NCBI GenBank assembly: GCA_009691705.1
Contig: SIAR01000020.1
Location: 1 to 43,534 of the forward strand
Direction of reading: 5' to 3'
Origin: Phycisphaerales bacterium
GTDB taxonomy: Bacteria; Planctomycetota; Phycisphaerae; Phycisphaerales; SM1A02
DNA length: 43,534 nt
Part shown: in pieces, positions 1 through 7,762 of the stretch
Numbering within the stretch: position 1 is the stretch's first letter
How the letters are laid out: every line of letters starts with the position of its first letter
Made by a program: the position numbers and the translations under genes
Notes under the pieces: model-generated
What the model was told of the DNA's origin: nothing
The model's input: only the letters and a program-made list of their open reading frames with translations
Databases searched by the model: none

Positions 1-330
1 CTGCGCGAGGCACAATCACTCATCGGTCCTGCGATGACGATCATGTTCATCCCACTGATCCTCTGGCTGCCAATCTCGGAGAACCCCACGGGATGGCTCG
101 CGACGGTAGCAAGTTTCATCCCGCCGATTGGTCCATTCATTATGGTTCTACGAACAACGGGCGCAGTCGAGCAGATTCCTGGATGGCAAATCGTCACCGC
201 GCTGCTCGTCAATGCGGCTGGAACTTGCGTGCTCGTGTGGTTGGCGGGACGGGTCTTTCGCATCGGAGTGCTCATGCAGGGAAAGCCCCCCACTCCGATG
301 GAACTGATTCGCTGGGCGCGCGCCCGCTGA
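1..330 (+). CDS. ABC-2 type permease, C-terminal end (partial)
   Basis: The reading frame is open from base 1 and ends at TGA 328-330, so only about the last 109 codons are here. The visible part begins REAQSLIGPAMT, which resembles the loop before the last membrane segments of NatB/YhaP-like ABC-2 permeases. Two hydrophobic segments follow, around the residues coded at 34-100 and 190-260. The FIPPIGPF stretch between them and the short basic C-terminus (MELIRWARAR) also fit that family. The likely role is the membrane half of an ABC exporter (sodium, drug or peptide); the substrate cannot be read from this fragment. The ATPase partner would lie outside the window. Confidence 0.75.
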   Translation: MREAQSLIGPAMTIMFIPLILWLPISENPTGWLATVASFIPPIGPFIMVLRTTGAVEQIPGWQIVTALLVNAAGTCVLVWLAGRVFRIGVLMQGKPPTPMELIRWARAR

Positions 331-344
331 GTTCTCGCCCGTTC

Positions 345-350
345 TAAGAT
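345..350 (+). promoter_or_regulatory. -10-like box for leaderless HIT gene
   Basis: TAAGAT ends 7 nt before ATG 358. There is no purine-rich ribosome site in the 27-bp gap after the permease stop. If this is a -10 box, transcription would start at or next to the A of the ATG. No clear -35 box is visible. Confidence 0.5.
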
Positions 351-357
351 TGCCCGC

Positions 358-879
358 ATGGCACATCAGGATCTTTGGGCGCCTTGGCGCATGGCATATC
401 TGCACCAACTCGAGTCACAAGAGTCAGACGCGCGCGTGGGTACTGCGCCTGCCTCTGCGAACTTCCTGCGCGCCGCGTGGGATGATGAAGCAAACGCCGC
501 CGCGCATCACGTGGTCTTTCGCAACGCGCATGGACTGGCCCTGCTCAATCGATACCCCTATGCCAATGGTCATGTGTTGGTCGCTCTCGCAGATGCGCGA
601 CCAACTTTGATGGATTACACCCCGGAGCAGCGCGCGCAACTCTGGCAACTCGTCGATGTCGCGGTCGATCTCGTCGAGCGCGCCTTTCATCCGCAAGGCA
701 TCAACGTTGGATTCAATCAAGGCCGTGCGGCGGGTGCGGGACTCCCCGAACACTTGCATGTGCATGTGGTCGCCCGCTGGGGAGGAGACACGAATTTCAT
801 GGCGTCCATCGGTGCGATTCGGGTGGTTCCAGATTCGCTCGAGAACAGTTGGAAAGCTCTGTGCGCCGTCGCGCGATAG
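358..879 (+). CDS. HIT-family Ap4A phosphorylase-like protein
   Basis: A 173-residue histidine-triad protein. The catalytic triad HLHVHV lies at residues 132-137 (His132, His134, His136). The N-terminal LWAPWRMAYL, the central NRYPYANGHVLV and the WGGDTNFM segment after the triad match the branch containing mycobacterial Ap4A phosphorylase (Rv2613c-like). That family cleaves diadenosine tetraphosphate with phosphate or moves AMP between nucleotides in the cytoplasm. The length fits a single HIT domain. ATG 358 is chosen because MAHQDLW leads directly into the conserved region and a -10-like box sits 7 nt upstream. Exact substrate specificity is inference; membership of the HIT superfamily is secure. 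Confidence 0.88.
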   Translation: MAHQDLWAPWRMAYLHQLESQESDARVGTAPASANFLRAAWDDEANAAAHHVVFRNAHGLALLNRYPYANGHVLVALADARPTLMDYTPEQRAQLWQLVDVAVDLVERAFHPQGINVGFNQGRAAGAGLPEHLHVHVVARWGGDTNFMASIGAIRVVPDSLENSWKALCAVAR

Positions 880-1158
880 CCATGCCTCGTTGGGTCCCGC
901 CGGAGCGATCCGAGCGAACTCGCAGTCGAGACCCGAAGGTCAAATGACTGAAGTTGGCGAAAGCTCTCGAACCCAATTCGTAAGTGGGTTCGCCTTCAGT
1001 CGATCCCGATCTTCCACTCGGTGAAACCGGAGGCTTGATCTTCGTCGCCGAGGGGCGATCCCTTGGGTTCGCGCAAGGTTCGAGCGCATGTGTGCCAACT
1101 GTCGTCCGGCGGGACCGAACGAGGCTCTAATACTGTAACAATCAGCACGATCCCACCC
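880..1158 (+). other. Intergenic gap with a two-part hairpin
   Basis: No convincing gene lies here. Two nested inverted repeats stand out. GACTGAAG (946-953) pairs with CTTCAGTC (994-1001), and inside it CGAACCCA (968-975) pairs with TGGGTTCG (985-992). There is no T-tract, so this is not a classic intrinsic terminator. TAATAC at 1128-1133 is a possible -10 box for the downstream transporter. The TGGGTTCG part looks superficially like a tRNA T-arm, but no cloverleaf can be built around it. Confidence 0.45.
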
Positions 1159-2514
1159 GTGCGCTTTCCTCTGACCAAATACTTTTTTTCGGCGCTCAAC
1201 GACTTCGTTGCGGGATTCCATCCCCGCTCGCTTCCGCCGATGTTGCGGGCCAATTATGCGCGCGAACTCTTCTCTTGGTTGCTGTTGCCGCTGATGCTCG
1301 GAGCCGTCGAGGGGGGCACGATGGCCATAATCGTGAAGAAGATGTTTGCCGGAGTGGATGGCATCTCTAGCGAGCAACTCGACTTCGCGGTCGCGGCCGT
1401 GAGTGCCGCGCCAAACATCGCCAACCTCTCGAGTTTCATTTGGGCTTCACTCGCCCACGGACGCACAAAGATCAGTTTCATCAGCGCGCTGCAACTTGTG
1501 ACGTGCGCCTGCGTCGCGCTCATCGCGGCAATCCCTATGAGTGCGCTCGGATTGCTGCTGCTCACGCTGCTCATTTTCATCGCCCGCGTCGCGTGGACCG
1601 GCGTCATCACCGTACGCACCGCGGTCTGGCGCAACAATTATCCCCGCGCCAATCGCGCGCTCATCGCCGGAAAGATGGCGATGGTGCAATCAGTCGTGCT
1701 CGCCATCGGCGGGCTTGCCATCGGCGAGACGATGGACATCGCCCCGGGAACTTTTCGCTTTCTCTTTCCAGCGCTCGCACTTGCCGGATTCGGCGGCAAC
1801 ATGATCTACCGCAAGGTTCGCTTGCGGGGACAGCGGCGCTTGCAACGTGCCGAACAAGATGGTCGCGCCCGAGGTGAAGCGCAAGTCGATCCACGCAGAC
1901 TTCTGGGGCTCTTGCGCGAAGATCGCCTCTATGCAAAGTTCATGTGGTGGATGTCTGTCTTTGGACTCGGCAACCTCATGATGGGGCCGCCACAAGTCAT
2001 CGTTCTCAACGAGCAGTTTCATACCTCATATCTCGAGGGAATCCTCGCCACCACCGTCATTCCACTCACGGTGATGCCGCTGGCGATTCCCGCTTGGTCG
2101 CGCTTTCTCTCGCGCACACATGTGATTGCATTTCGCGCCGTGCACGGCTGGACGTTTGTGTTCGCCGCCGCCGCGATGTGGATCGCCGTTCTACTGCACT
2201 CGCTTGCGTTGATGTACGGCGCAAGTGCGCTGCTTGGCTTGGGCTTCGCCGGTGGATCGCTCGCCTGGAATCTTGGGCACCACGACTTCGCCCCAGCCCA
2301 CCGCGACAGCGAGTACATGGCGCTTCACGTCACCCTGAACGGTCTGCGCGGGGCGGTCGCCCCGTTCCTCGCCGTCGCGCTCTATGTGCCAATGGCATCC
2401 GCAGGATGGGGGGCGTGGTTCTTTTTCATCTGCTTCCTGATCAATCTCATCGGATTGATCGGATTCATCTCGATGCGAAAGCTCATACCTGCCCGAAAGA
2501 GCGCGGAAACTTGA
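1159..2514 (+). CDS. MFS-like multi-pass transporter
   Basis: A polytopic membrane protein of about 451 residues with roughly ten to twelve hydrophobic segments. It has a basic central loop (around KVRLRGQRRLQRAEQDGR) between two halves, as in the major facilitator superfamily. The conserved-looking MFS loops are weak, so the substrate is unknown. The frame extends upstream to TTG 1063. I prefer GTG 1159 because the stretch before it (1063-1158) is non-hydrophobic and contains a possible -10 box (TAATAC, 1128-1133). The start remains uncertain. The stop codon overlaps the predicted rpsA promoter. Confidence 0.7.
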   Translation: MRFPLTKYFFSALNDFVAGFHPRSLPPMLRANYARELFSWLLLPLMLGAVEGGTMAIIVKKMFAGVDGISSEQLDFAVAAVSAAPNIANLSSFIWASLAHGRTKISFISALQLVTCACVALIAAIPMSALGLLLLTLLIFIARVAWTGVITVRTAVWRNNYPRANRALIAGKMAMVQSVVLAIGGLAIGETMDIAPGTFRFLFPALALAGFGGNMIYRKVRLRGQRRLQRAEQDGRARGEAQVDPRRLLGLLREDRLYAKFMWWMSVFGLGNLMMGPPQVIVLNEQFHTSYLEGILATTVIPLTVMPLAIPAWSRFLSRTHVIAFRAVHGWTFVFAAAAMWIAVLLHSLALMYGASALLGLGFAGGSLAWNLGHHDFAPAHRDSEYMALHVTLNGLRGAVAPFLAVALYVPMASAGWGAWFFFICFLINLIGLIGFISMRKLIPARKSAET

Positions 2515-2520
2515 TATATT
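2515..2520 (+). promoter_or_regulatory. Predicted rpsA -10 box (TATATT)
   Basis: TATATT follows the stop codon of the upstream transporter gene directly and lies 90 bp before the rpsA ATG. It would give a 5' leader of about 80 nt. No clear -35 hexamer is seen. Confidence 0.4.
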
Positions 2521-2533
2521 CATCGACCCGCCA

Positions 2534-2548
2534 CTGAGATGGTCTCAG
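2534..2548 (+). promoter_or_regulatory. Hairpin in the rpsA 5' leader
   Basis: CTGAGA-TGG-TCTCAG is a perfect 6-bp stem with a 3-nt loop, near the predicted 5' end of the rpsA mRNA. S1 regulates its own translation through leader structure in some bacteria, so a regulatory role is plausible but unproven. A hairpin with the same 9-nt core occurs before ptsI (32661-32673). Confidence 0.35.
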
Positions 2549-2610
2549 GGGCATTCGCCTTGCACTCGAGCACTGTGCTCGTCTGCGCATTTTGGAACGC
2601 ACCCCCCACC

Positions 2611-4395
2611 ATGGTTGATTACAACTTAATTGAAGACATCGCACTCGATCTTGACGCCGTCACGCTGCAATTGCGCGAGGCATTCGGCGACCGAGCCATT
2701 TCAGAAGACCTCAGCGCAATCCTCGAGAAGGCCGGCGCCTCGATCGGTGCTCCCAATAGTGTCATCAAAGGAACAGTTGTTTCGATCAGCGGCGACTTCG
2801 TCATCGTCGATGTTGGACTGAAGAGCGAAGGACAGATTCCAAAGGAAGAGTTCGATGATGCCGGCGGCGTTTCGCCTGGCGACCAAGTCGACGTCTTGCT
2901 TGAAGAAATTGATGACGGTGAGGGCAACATCGTCATCTCGAAGCGCAAGGCCGATCGCATCCGCGGTTGGGAACAACTCCTGCAATCGAAGAAGGAAGGC
3001 GACGTCGTTGAAGGCAAGGTCTTGCGAAAGATCAAGGGCGGATTGCTCGTCGACATCGGCGTACCAGTCTTCTTGCCGGCATCACAGGTTGACGTCCGCC
3101 GTCCCGGCGATGTTGGCGACTTTGTTGGACGCACGATTCGTGCCGCCGTTTTGAAGATCGATCTCGAACGACGCAATATCGTCATCAGCCGCCGCAAGTT
3201 GATCGAGGTCGAACGTGAAGATGCCCGCCGCAATTTGCTCACCAAAGTCAAGGAAGGCGACATCGTCAAGGGAACCGTTACGAACATCGCGGAGTTCGGC
3301 GCATTCGTCGATCTCGGCGGTATCGACGGCCTTTTGCACATCACCGACATGTCTTGGGGACGGGTCAACCACCCAAGCGAGATCGTTCGCATCGGACAGG
3401 AAATCGAAGTCAAGGTGCTCAACATCGACCGCGAACGCGAGAAGGTTGCCCTTGGTCTCAAGCAGCGCGAACCAAGTCCGTGGGAAGAGATCGAGAAGAA
3501 ATACCCAGTCGGCGCTCGCGTGCACGGCTCGGTTGTTAGCTTGATGTCGTACGGCGCGTTCGTTCGCCTCGAAGATGGCATCGAAGGACTCGTGCACGTC
3601 AGTGAAATGTCGTGGACGCGTCGCGTGAACCATCCAAGTGAGATCGTCCAAGTGAATCAAGAGATCGACGTTGTCGTTCTTGACTTCAACAAAGACAAAC
3701 TAGAAATATCGCTGGGCATGAAGCAGTGCGAAGTGAATCCATGGGACCTCGTTGCCGAGCATTACCCTGTTGGCACCGTCATCTCTGGAAAGGTGCGCAA
3801 CCTCGCCAACTACGGAGCGTTCATCGAGATCGAGGCAGGCATCGACGGATTGCTGCACATCTCGGATATGTCGTGGACCAAGAAGATCGCCCATCCAAAT
3901 GAGATTCTCAAGAAGGGCGACGAGATCAAGTGCGTTGTCATCGAGGTTGATCAAGAGAAGCAACGCGTCGGACTCGGCGTGAAGCAACTCACCGAAGATC
4001 CATGGGTCGAAGCGATCCCAGGCGCATACCGTCCAGGGATGATCGTTAAGGGAACCGTTACCAAGATCACCAACTTCGGTGTCTTCGTCGAACTCGAGGA
4101 TGGCCTCGAAGGTCTCTTGCACATCTCAGAGCTCAGCGACCAAAAGGTTGAAAACCCGATGGATATCGTCAAGGCCGGCCAAGAAGTCGATGTCAAGATT
4201 CTGCGCGTCGACACCGACGATCGCAAGATTGGTCTCAGCCTCAAGCGCGCTCAGTGGGGCAACGCCACCGCGGGTCGCGACGCTGCGCCTGCGACCGAAG
4301 ATGACGCGTTCATTCTGCCGCGCAAGTCCAAGCCAACCAAGGGTGGAATGGACAGCCACGGGGCACTCGGTACCGACAAGATTCAGCTGGACTGA
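2611..4395 (+). CDS. rpsA: 30S ribosomal protein S1 (six S1 domains)
   Basis: This 594-residue protein carries six consecutive S1 RNA-binding (OB-fold) domains. They begin near residues 51, 134, 218, 303, 390 and 477. Domains 3-6 have the classic pattern GxVxxIxxFGAFVxL, then GLLHIS(D/E)MSW, then a (K/R)VxLGxKQ end. Domains 1 and 2 are more divergent, as in the ribosome-binding end of bacterial S1. The role is mRNA binding and unwinding at the 30S subunit during initiation. ATG 2611 is chosen because MVDYNLIEDIALDLDA starts the helical N-terminus; the frame extends to ATG 2539, but that addition is not S1-like. The short C-terminal tail after domain 6 is Lys/Asp-rich. A strong terminator follows. 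Confidence 0.95.
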   Translation: MVDYNLIEDIALDLDAVTLQLREAFGDRAISEDLSAILEKAGASIGAPNSVIKGTVVSISGDFVIVDVGLKSEGQIPKEEFDDAGGVSPGDQVDVLLEEIDDGEGNIVISKRKADRIRGWEQLLQSKKEGDVVEGKVLRKIKGGLLVDIGVPVFLPASQVDVRRPGDVGDFVGRTIRAAVLKIDLERRNIVISRRKLIEVEREDARRNLLTKVKEGDIVKGTVTNIAEFGAFVDLGGIDGLLHITDMSWGRVNHPSEIVRIGQEIEVKVLNIDREREKVALGLKQREPSPWEEIEKKYPVGARVHGSVVSLMSYGAFVRLEDGIEGLVHVSEMSWTRRVNHPSEIVQVNQEIDVVVLDFNKDKLEISLGMKQCEVNPWDLVAEHYPVGTVISGKVRNLANYGAFIEIEAGIDGLLHISDMSWTKKIAHPNEILKKGDEIKCVVIEVDQEKQRVGLGVKQLTEDPWVEAIPGAYRPGMIVKGTVTKITNFGVFVELEDGLEGLLHISELSDQKVENPMDIVKAGQEVDVKILRVDTDDRKIGLSLKRAQWGNATAGRDAAPATEDDAFILPRKSKPTKGGMDSHGALGTDKIQLD

Positions 4396-4416
4396 TCAGT
4401 TTTCCTCTGCGGTTCC

Positions 4417-4453
4417 AAACCCGGCTCCACCATCAGGTGGGGTCGGGTTTTTT
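4417..4453 (+). terminator. Intrinsic terminator of rpsA
   Basis: AAACCCGGCTCCACC pairs with GGTGGGGTCGGGTTT around an ATCA loop, with one mismatch and one G-T pair over 15 positions. The stem runs straight into a run of six or more T. It begins 22 bp after the rpsA stop. Confidence 0.93.
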
Positions 4454-4782
4454 ATCTTGCCGCGCGAGCCCGTGACGGTGCGACGCAAATCAGTCGTTGC
4501 AAAAGCAACGACGACCCGCGATAAATCGCAGGCCGTCGCGCTTTTCGGCACATCCTGCACTCGCATGCTGGGACGTGTCTCCCCATCCGCCCTGCCGCCC
4601 CCCGAAGGGGGGTGTCAGTGCCGAAAAAGGCGATTGTGTCAGAGGATTGCCAAGAATGAAAGAATCGTGAGCAGCACTAGTCGCTGCTGGGTGACCTCAT
4701 ATGGGATGATTCGGTGTATCAACATCGCAACACTCGTATATATCGTCACTTGAGGACCGACCACACGCATGGTCGCCCCACA
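4454..4782 (+). ncRNA. Structured non-coding region, candidate RNA
   Basis: No gene covers this stretch of more than 300 bases between the rpsA terminator and the next operon. It holds several inverted repeats. GTCGTTGC-AAAA-GCAACGAC (4493-4512) is a perfect 8-bp hairpin. A long-range stem joins 4535-4551 to 4618-4634: ten consecutive pairs (CTTTTCGGCAC side), two mismatches, then five more pairs. Inside that stem is CCCCCC-GAA-GGGGGG (4598-4612). AGCAGC (4670-4675) pairs with GCTGCT (4683-4688). It lacks the signatures of RNase P RNA, SRP RNA or tmRNA that I could look for. Strand is assumed from the flanking genes. It may instead be an untranslated or decayed region. Confidence 0.35.
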
Positions 4783-4788
4783 TACACT
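4783..4788 (+). promoter_or_regulatory. -10-like box for leaderless operon start
   Basis: TACACT ends 6 nt before ATG 4795, with no Shine-Dalgarno sequence between. It fits the leaderless pattern seen at other genes in the window. Confidence 0.45.
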
Positions 4789-4794
4789 CGCAAG

Positions 4795-6621
4795 ATGGCG
4801 CGGATTCGGCAGGTTTCCACATTTTGTTTGAGTTTTCTGACTGTAGTTTGTTCCGCCCTGGCGAGCGAAAGCCAATTTCAACCCCCCCGTGCCGAATCGG
4901 CACTTCGTGCGTGGCAAACCCTTCGCAAATGGGTAAATGCAGGGAAGATCGGGGCTAATGCTTCAGAATTGACCCCCGGCGAGTGCTGGTCTGCGGTGGT
5001 CATCTTGCGACTTGATGGACGGGTGGTCGGCGTTGGCGAGGCTCATGATTCTGAGCCCATTGAGCACGCTCTCTCAGCAGCCATCGCCGATGCGAGGCAA
5101 CGCAGCTCAAGTTCGAAGAGTGAGCCAGAGGTTGCCAGTTGGCAGCGCATGACGCTCGAACTTGAGCTGGGATCGAAACCAGAACCTCTCATCGGCGCCG
5201 ACTACGCGCAGGCAGCGCAAGAGGTCGAGCCAGCACTCGACGGGATCGCAGTGCGCAGAGGCGATCAGTGGGCGCTCGCGCATCCTTGCGTCCTTCAGTC
5301 GCTGAATGCTGCCGCGTCGCCCGAACAATCATTGCTATCACTTGTACTGCAACTTGGACTTCCCGCCCGTGAACTTGCCGAACTCACCCCGACCGAAAAA
5401 GTTGGACTCTATCGATTTCACACGACGCGCATCGTGCAGCCTGCGTTGACAATGACGCCAACGCTGGCATTGCGTGGGGCACGAACACAACCCATCCTGT
5501 CAGCAACAAGCGCGTGCATCGAAGCAAATGCGGTTGCCGACTCGATTGTCGAGTGGTTTGATCGGTCGATGATTCGCGCTCCCTCTGGCGATGCGACGCA
5601 CCCTGCCGGCGAACGAGCCGCGCTGATTTCGCTGGGAATTCGTGGGGACTATCTCCCCGCCGATGGGGTTGACGCGACGCTGTGCGCGCCACCTGCCGAG
5701 CAGGCACTCAGCGCCTACGCACTGGCGCGATTTGCGCGACTCAATGCCGCAGAGAGCCCGCTCACATCCAAGGCGCGGGCACTCGCGCGCGAAGTAATCA
5801 ACGCGCTCGGTGAGGTCTCAGAAATTGAGAGTGACCCGCTCACCAATCGCAAGGCTGTTGCGTGGATTGTCATGGCCGCGGTCGAACTGGGCGGCGATTT
5901 CTCGGACGCTCCCAAGGCACGCGCGCTCGTGGCGCAAGCGACAGAAACATTGAAGACACAAGGAATCCAAGGGGATCCGCTCGAGCAAGCGCTCGCTGCG
6001 GTTGCGCTCACGGCACTCGATCAGGCTGGCCGACCGGCAGTCGATCGCGCAGTGCTCGTGACAAGTGTTGACAAACTTTGGCAAGCGCAATCACGGGCAC
6101 AACTCGTTGGGGTGCTCGGATGGATGCTCATTGCCGATGGGCACCTGGGCGTGAATGACCCAACACACACAGAGCTCGCCCGGGCAGCGCGCGTAGCGCT
6201 CTCGCGTGCCCAACTCGCAGTCGAAGAGAGTCTCGATGTAGCGGCGGCGACGAGAACACCCCCCGATCTCATCGGAGGATTCGCTCTCTCTGGCATCGGC
6301 AGCAAGGGCGCAACGGCTCAATCTGCGCGTCCTGGGCATGCGCTCGCGCTAATGCTTGGCGATCCTCAGGTGACCCCGGTCGGCGAACAGTTCCGTGCGC
6401 GCGCCATGCAAGTCGGGCTCGTGCGTTTTATGCGCCAGCTCACGTATGACGAAGTCTCTTCATACCTCGCACCCGATCCGCGACGCACAATGGGAGCGAT
6501 TCGGACGGCTCCATGGGATTCGCGCGTCTCAGTCGCTGGAAATGCGATGGCGCTTCTGTGCCTCAAGGAGTCTGCGGTCTCACTCGCACGCATCAATTCG
6601 TTGCTCGAAACCGCGCCTTAG
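4795..6621 (+). CDS. Exported protein with AMMECR1-like N-terminal domain
   Basis: A 608-residue protein with an N-terminal signal peptide: a basic start (MARIRQ), a hydrophobic core to about residue 22, then a probable cleavage site after ALA. Residues of about 60-230 follow the layout of AMMECR1/MEMO domains. In order they show a strand pair around AVVILRLDGRVVGVGEA, a helix of about 15 residues, a WQRMTLELELGSKPEPL strand, a GIAVRRGDQWAL hairpin, and finally LGLP followed by GLYRFHTTRI. The family's LRGCIG motif is degenerate here (VVGVGEA), so any catalytic role may be lost. The remainder is Ala-rich and helical, without a recognisable domain. It is first in a probable operon with the next two genes. 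ATG 4795 is preferred over an upstream GTG because it begins the signal peptide. The function is unknown and the domain call is tentative. Confidence 0.55.
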   Translation: MARIRQVSTFCLSFLTVVCSALASESQFQPPRAESALRAWQTLRKWVNAGKIGANASELTPGECWSAVVILRLDGRVVGVGEAHDSEPIEHALSAAIADARQRSSSSKSEPEVASWQRMTLELELGSKPEPLIGADYAQAAQEVEPALDGIAVRRGDQWALAHPCVLQSLNAAASPEQSLLSLVLQLGLPARELAELTPTEKVGLYRFHTTRIVQPALTMTPTLALRGARTQPILSATSACIEANAVADSIVEWFDRSMIRAPSGDATHPAGERAALISLGIRGDYLPADGVDATLCAPPAEQALSAYALARFARLNAAESPLTSKARALAREVINALGEVSEIESDPLTNRKAVAWIVMAAVELGGDFSDAPKARALVAQATETLKTQGIQGDPLEQALAAVALTALDQAGRPAVDRAVLVTSVDKLWQAQSRAQLVGVLGWMLIADGHLGVNDPTHTELARAARVALSRAQLAVEESLDVAAATRTPPDLIGGFALSGIGSKGATAQSARPGHALALMLGDPQVTPVGEQFRARAMQVGLVRFMRQLTYDEVSSYLAPDPRRTMGAIRTAPWDSRVSVAGNAMALLCLKESAVSLARINSLLETAP

Positions 6622-6649
6622 TGCCTATCCTCTGCTTTGGAGGTTTGCC

Positions 6650-7762
6650 ATGGTCTCGACCAATCATTGGATTACCAGTGCCCTAACCATCGGTCTTCTC
6701 AGCACGACTATCGCCGCTCACGCGATGGCGCAGAGTGCTGCGCCGAAGTCTGCCGCGCCGGCGCCTACCCCGAGCGCATCTTCAAAGCCGGCCCCATCGC
6801 CAAAGCCAGCGCCACAATCGAATTCGCCTACCCCGAGCGCATCATCAGTCGAACTGCTCAGTGACGCTCCAGACATTCTCTTCATGCTGATGCACGCCGA
6901 GATCTCCGTCGACTTCGACGAGACGCCAGCGAAGGAAGCACTCGCGTACATCCAAGATGTGCTTCAAGTGCAGATGATCGCGCGCTGGCAGAGTGACAAG
7001 AATTCAACGGGGATGGATCCGCAAGAACTAGTCTCTCTGAAACTTCAACGCGTCTCGGCACTGACCGCACTCGAAGCAGTGCTCGAGCAACTCTCAACTG
7101 AGGACTCCTGCACTTGGCAATTGCGGCGCGGGTTTCTTGAAGTCGGCACGAAAGCGAACCTTTCACGCGCTGGTGCACGCGAGACCAAGCTATATCCCAT
7201 CAAAGACCTGCTCTACGAAGTTCCCTATTTCGATAACGCGCCGAATTTCAACATCGATGCGGCGTTCAATCAAGGCAGCGGAGGTGGCGGCGGCGGATCG
7301 GGTGGCGGTGGTGGCGGAATGGGCGGTGGCGGCGGATTCGGTGGAGGCGGCGGTGGCGGATCGGGTGGCGGCGGTGGCGGCGGAAACTTGTTCGGGAATG
7401 CAGGAGCAAGCCCCGAACGTGAGACCGATGCTGCAAAGTCGATGCGATTGATCGAACTCATCAAGACCCTCGTCGAGCCCGAGGCATGGATCAACGATTG
7501 GGCGTTCATCGACTACACACAGGGATGCCTCGTCGTGCGCGCACCTGACTACGTGCACCGCGCCCTTGGGGGATATGACTTTCTTCCTCCACCCAGAATG
7601 GTGAACCAAAGCGGCACGGGACGGTACGTCTCGATGAGTGTTCCAATGACATTTTCGCAGTTGCGCGGATTCACTCCAGCGAGCGTGACCGGATCGGCTG
7701 GCGGCGGCGGATTCGGTGGTGGTGGCGGCGGGGGCGCAGGTGGAGGCGGACCGACTCCGTGA
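6650..7762 (+). CDS. Exported STN/secretin-N-like Gly-rich protein
   Basis: A 370-residue secreted or periplasmic protein. It has a signal peptide ending near AHAMAQ, then a Pro/Ala/Ser linker of about 40 residues. Next is a domain (residues about 75-170) with ISVDFDETPAKEALAYIQ and LVSLKLQRVSALTALEAVL. This paired 'induced by low-rank partners' pattern is like the STN domain of secretins and TonB receptors. A central run of glycines (bases 7276-7387, Gly with a few Ser, Met and Phe) splits the protein, and a second Gly-rich tail ends it. A good ribosome site, TTGGAGG, lies 6 nt before ATG 6650. The gene sits 28 bp after its neighbour and overlaps the next by 4 bp, so all three are probably co-expressed. 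No secretin barrel domain is present, so it is not a complete secretin. Confidence 0.55.
   Translation: MVSTNHWITSALTIGLLSTTIAAHAMAQSAAPKSAAPAPTPSASSKPAPSPKPAPQSNSPTPSASSVELLSDAPDILFMLMHAEISVDFDETPAKEALAYIQDVLQVQMIARWQSDKNSTGMDPQELVSLKLQRVSALTALEAVLEQLSTEDSCTWQLRRGFLEVGTKANLSRAGARETKLYPIKDLLYEVPYFDNAPNFNIDAAFNQGSGGGGGGSGGGGGGMGGGGGFGGGGGGGSGGGGGGGNLFGNAGASPERETDAAKSMRLIELIKTLVEPEAWINDWAFIDYTQGCLVVRAPDYVHRALGGYDFLPPPRMVNQSGTGRYVSMSVPMTFSQLRGFTPASVTGSAGGGGFGGGGGGGAGGGGPTP
7276..7387 (+). repeat. Poly-glycine coding repeat
   Basis: Short GGTGGCGGC-type units code almost pure glycine in the middle of the STN-like protein. The tract is prone to slippage and probably forms a flexible linker. Confidence 0.85.

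Noticed and set aside
968-992. tRNA T-arm-like sequence
   Set aside because: No acceptor, D or anticodon arms of the right spacing can be formed nearby.
2619-3581. Long open frame on the - strand (320 codons) inside rpsA
   Set aside because: Composition is Ser/Arg/Thr-rich, as expected for an antisense shadow of a conserved gene, and no family is recognisable.
4604-4618. GC-hairpin at 4598-4612 as an intrinsic terminator
   Set aside because: No T-tract follows on either strand.
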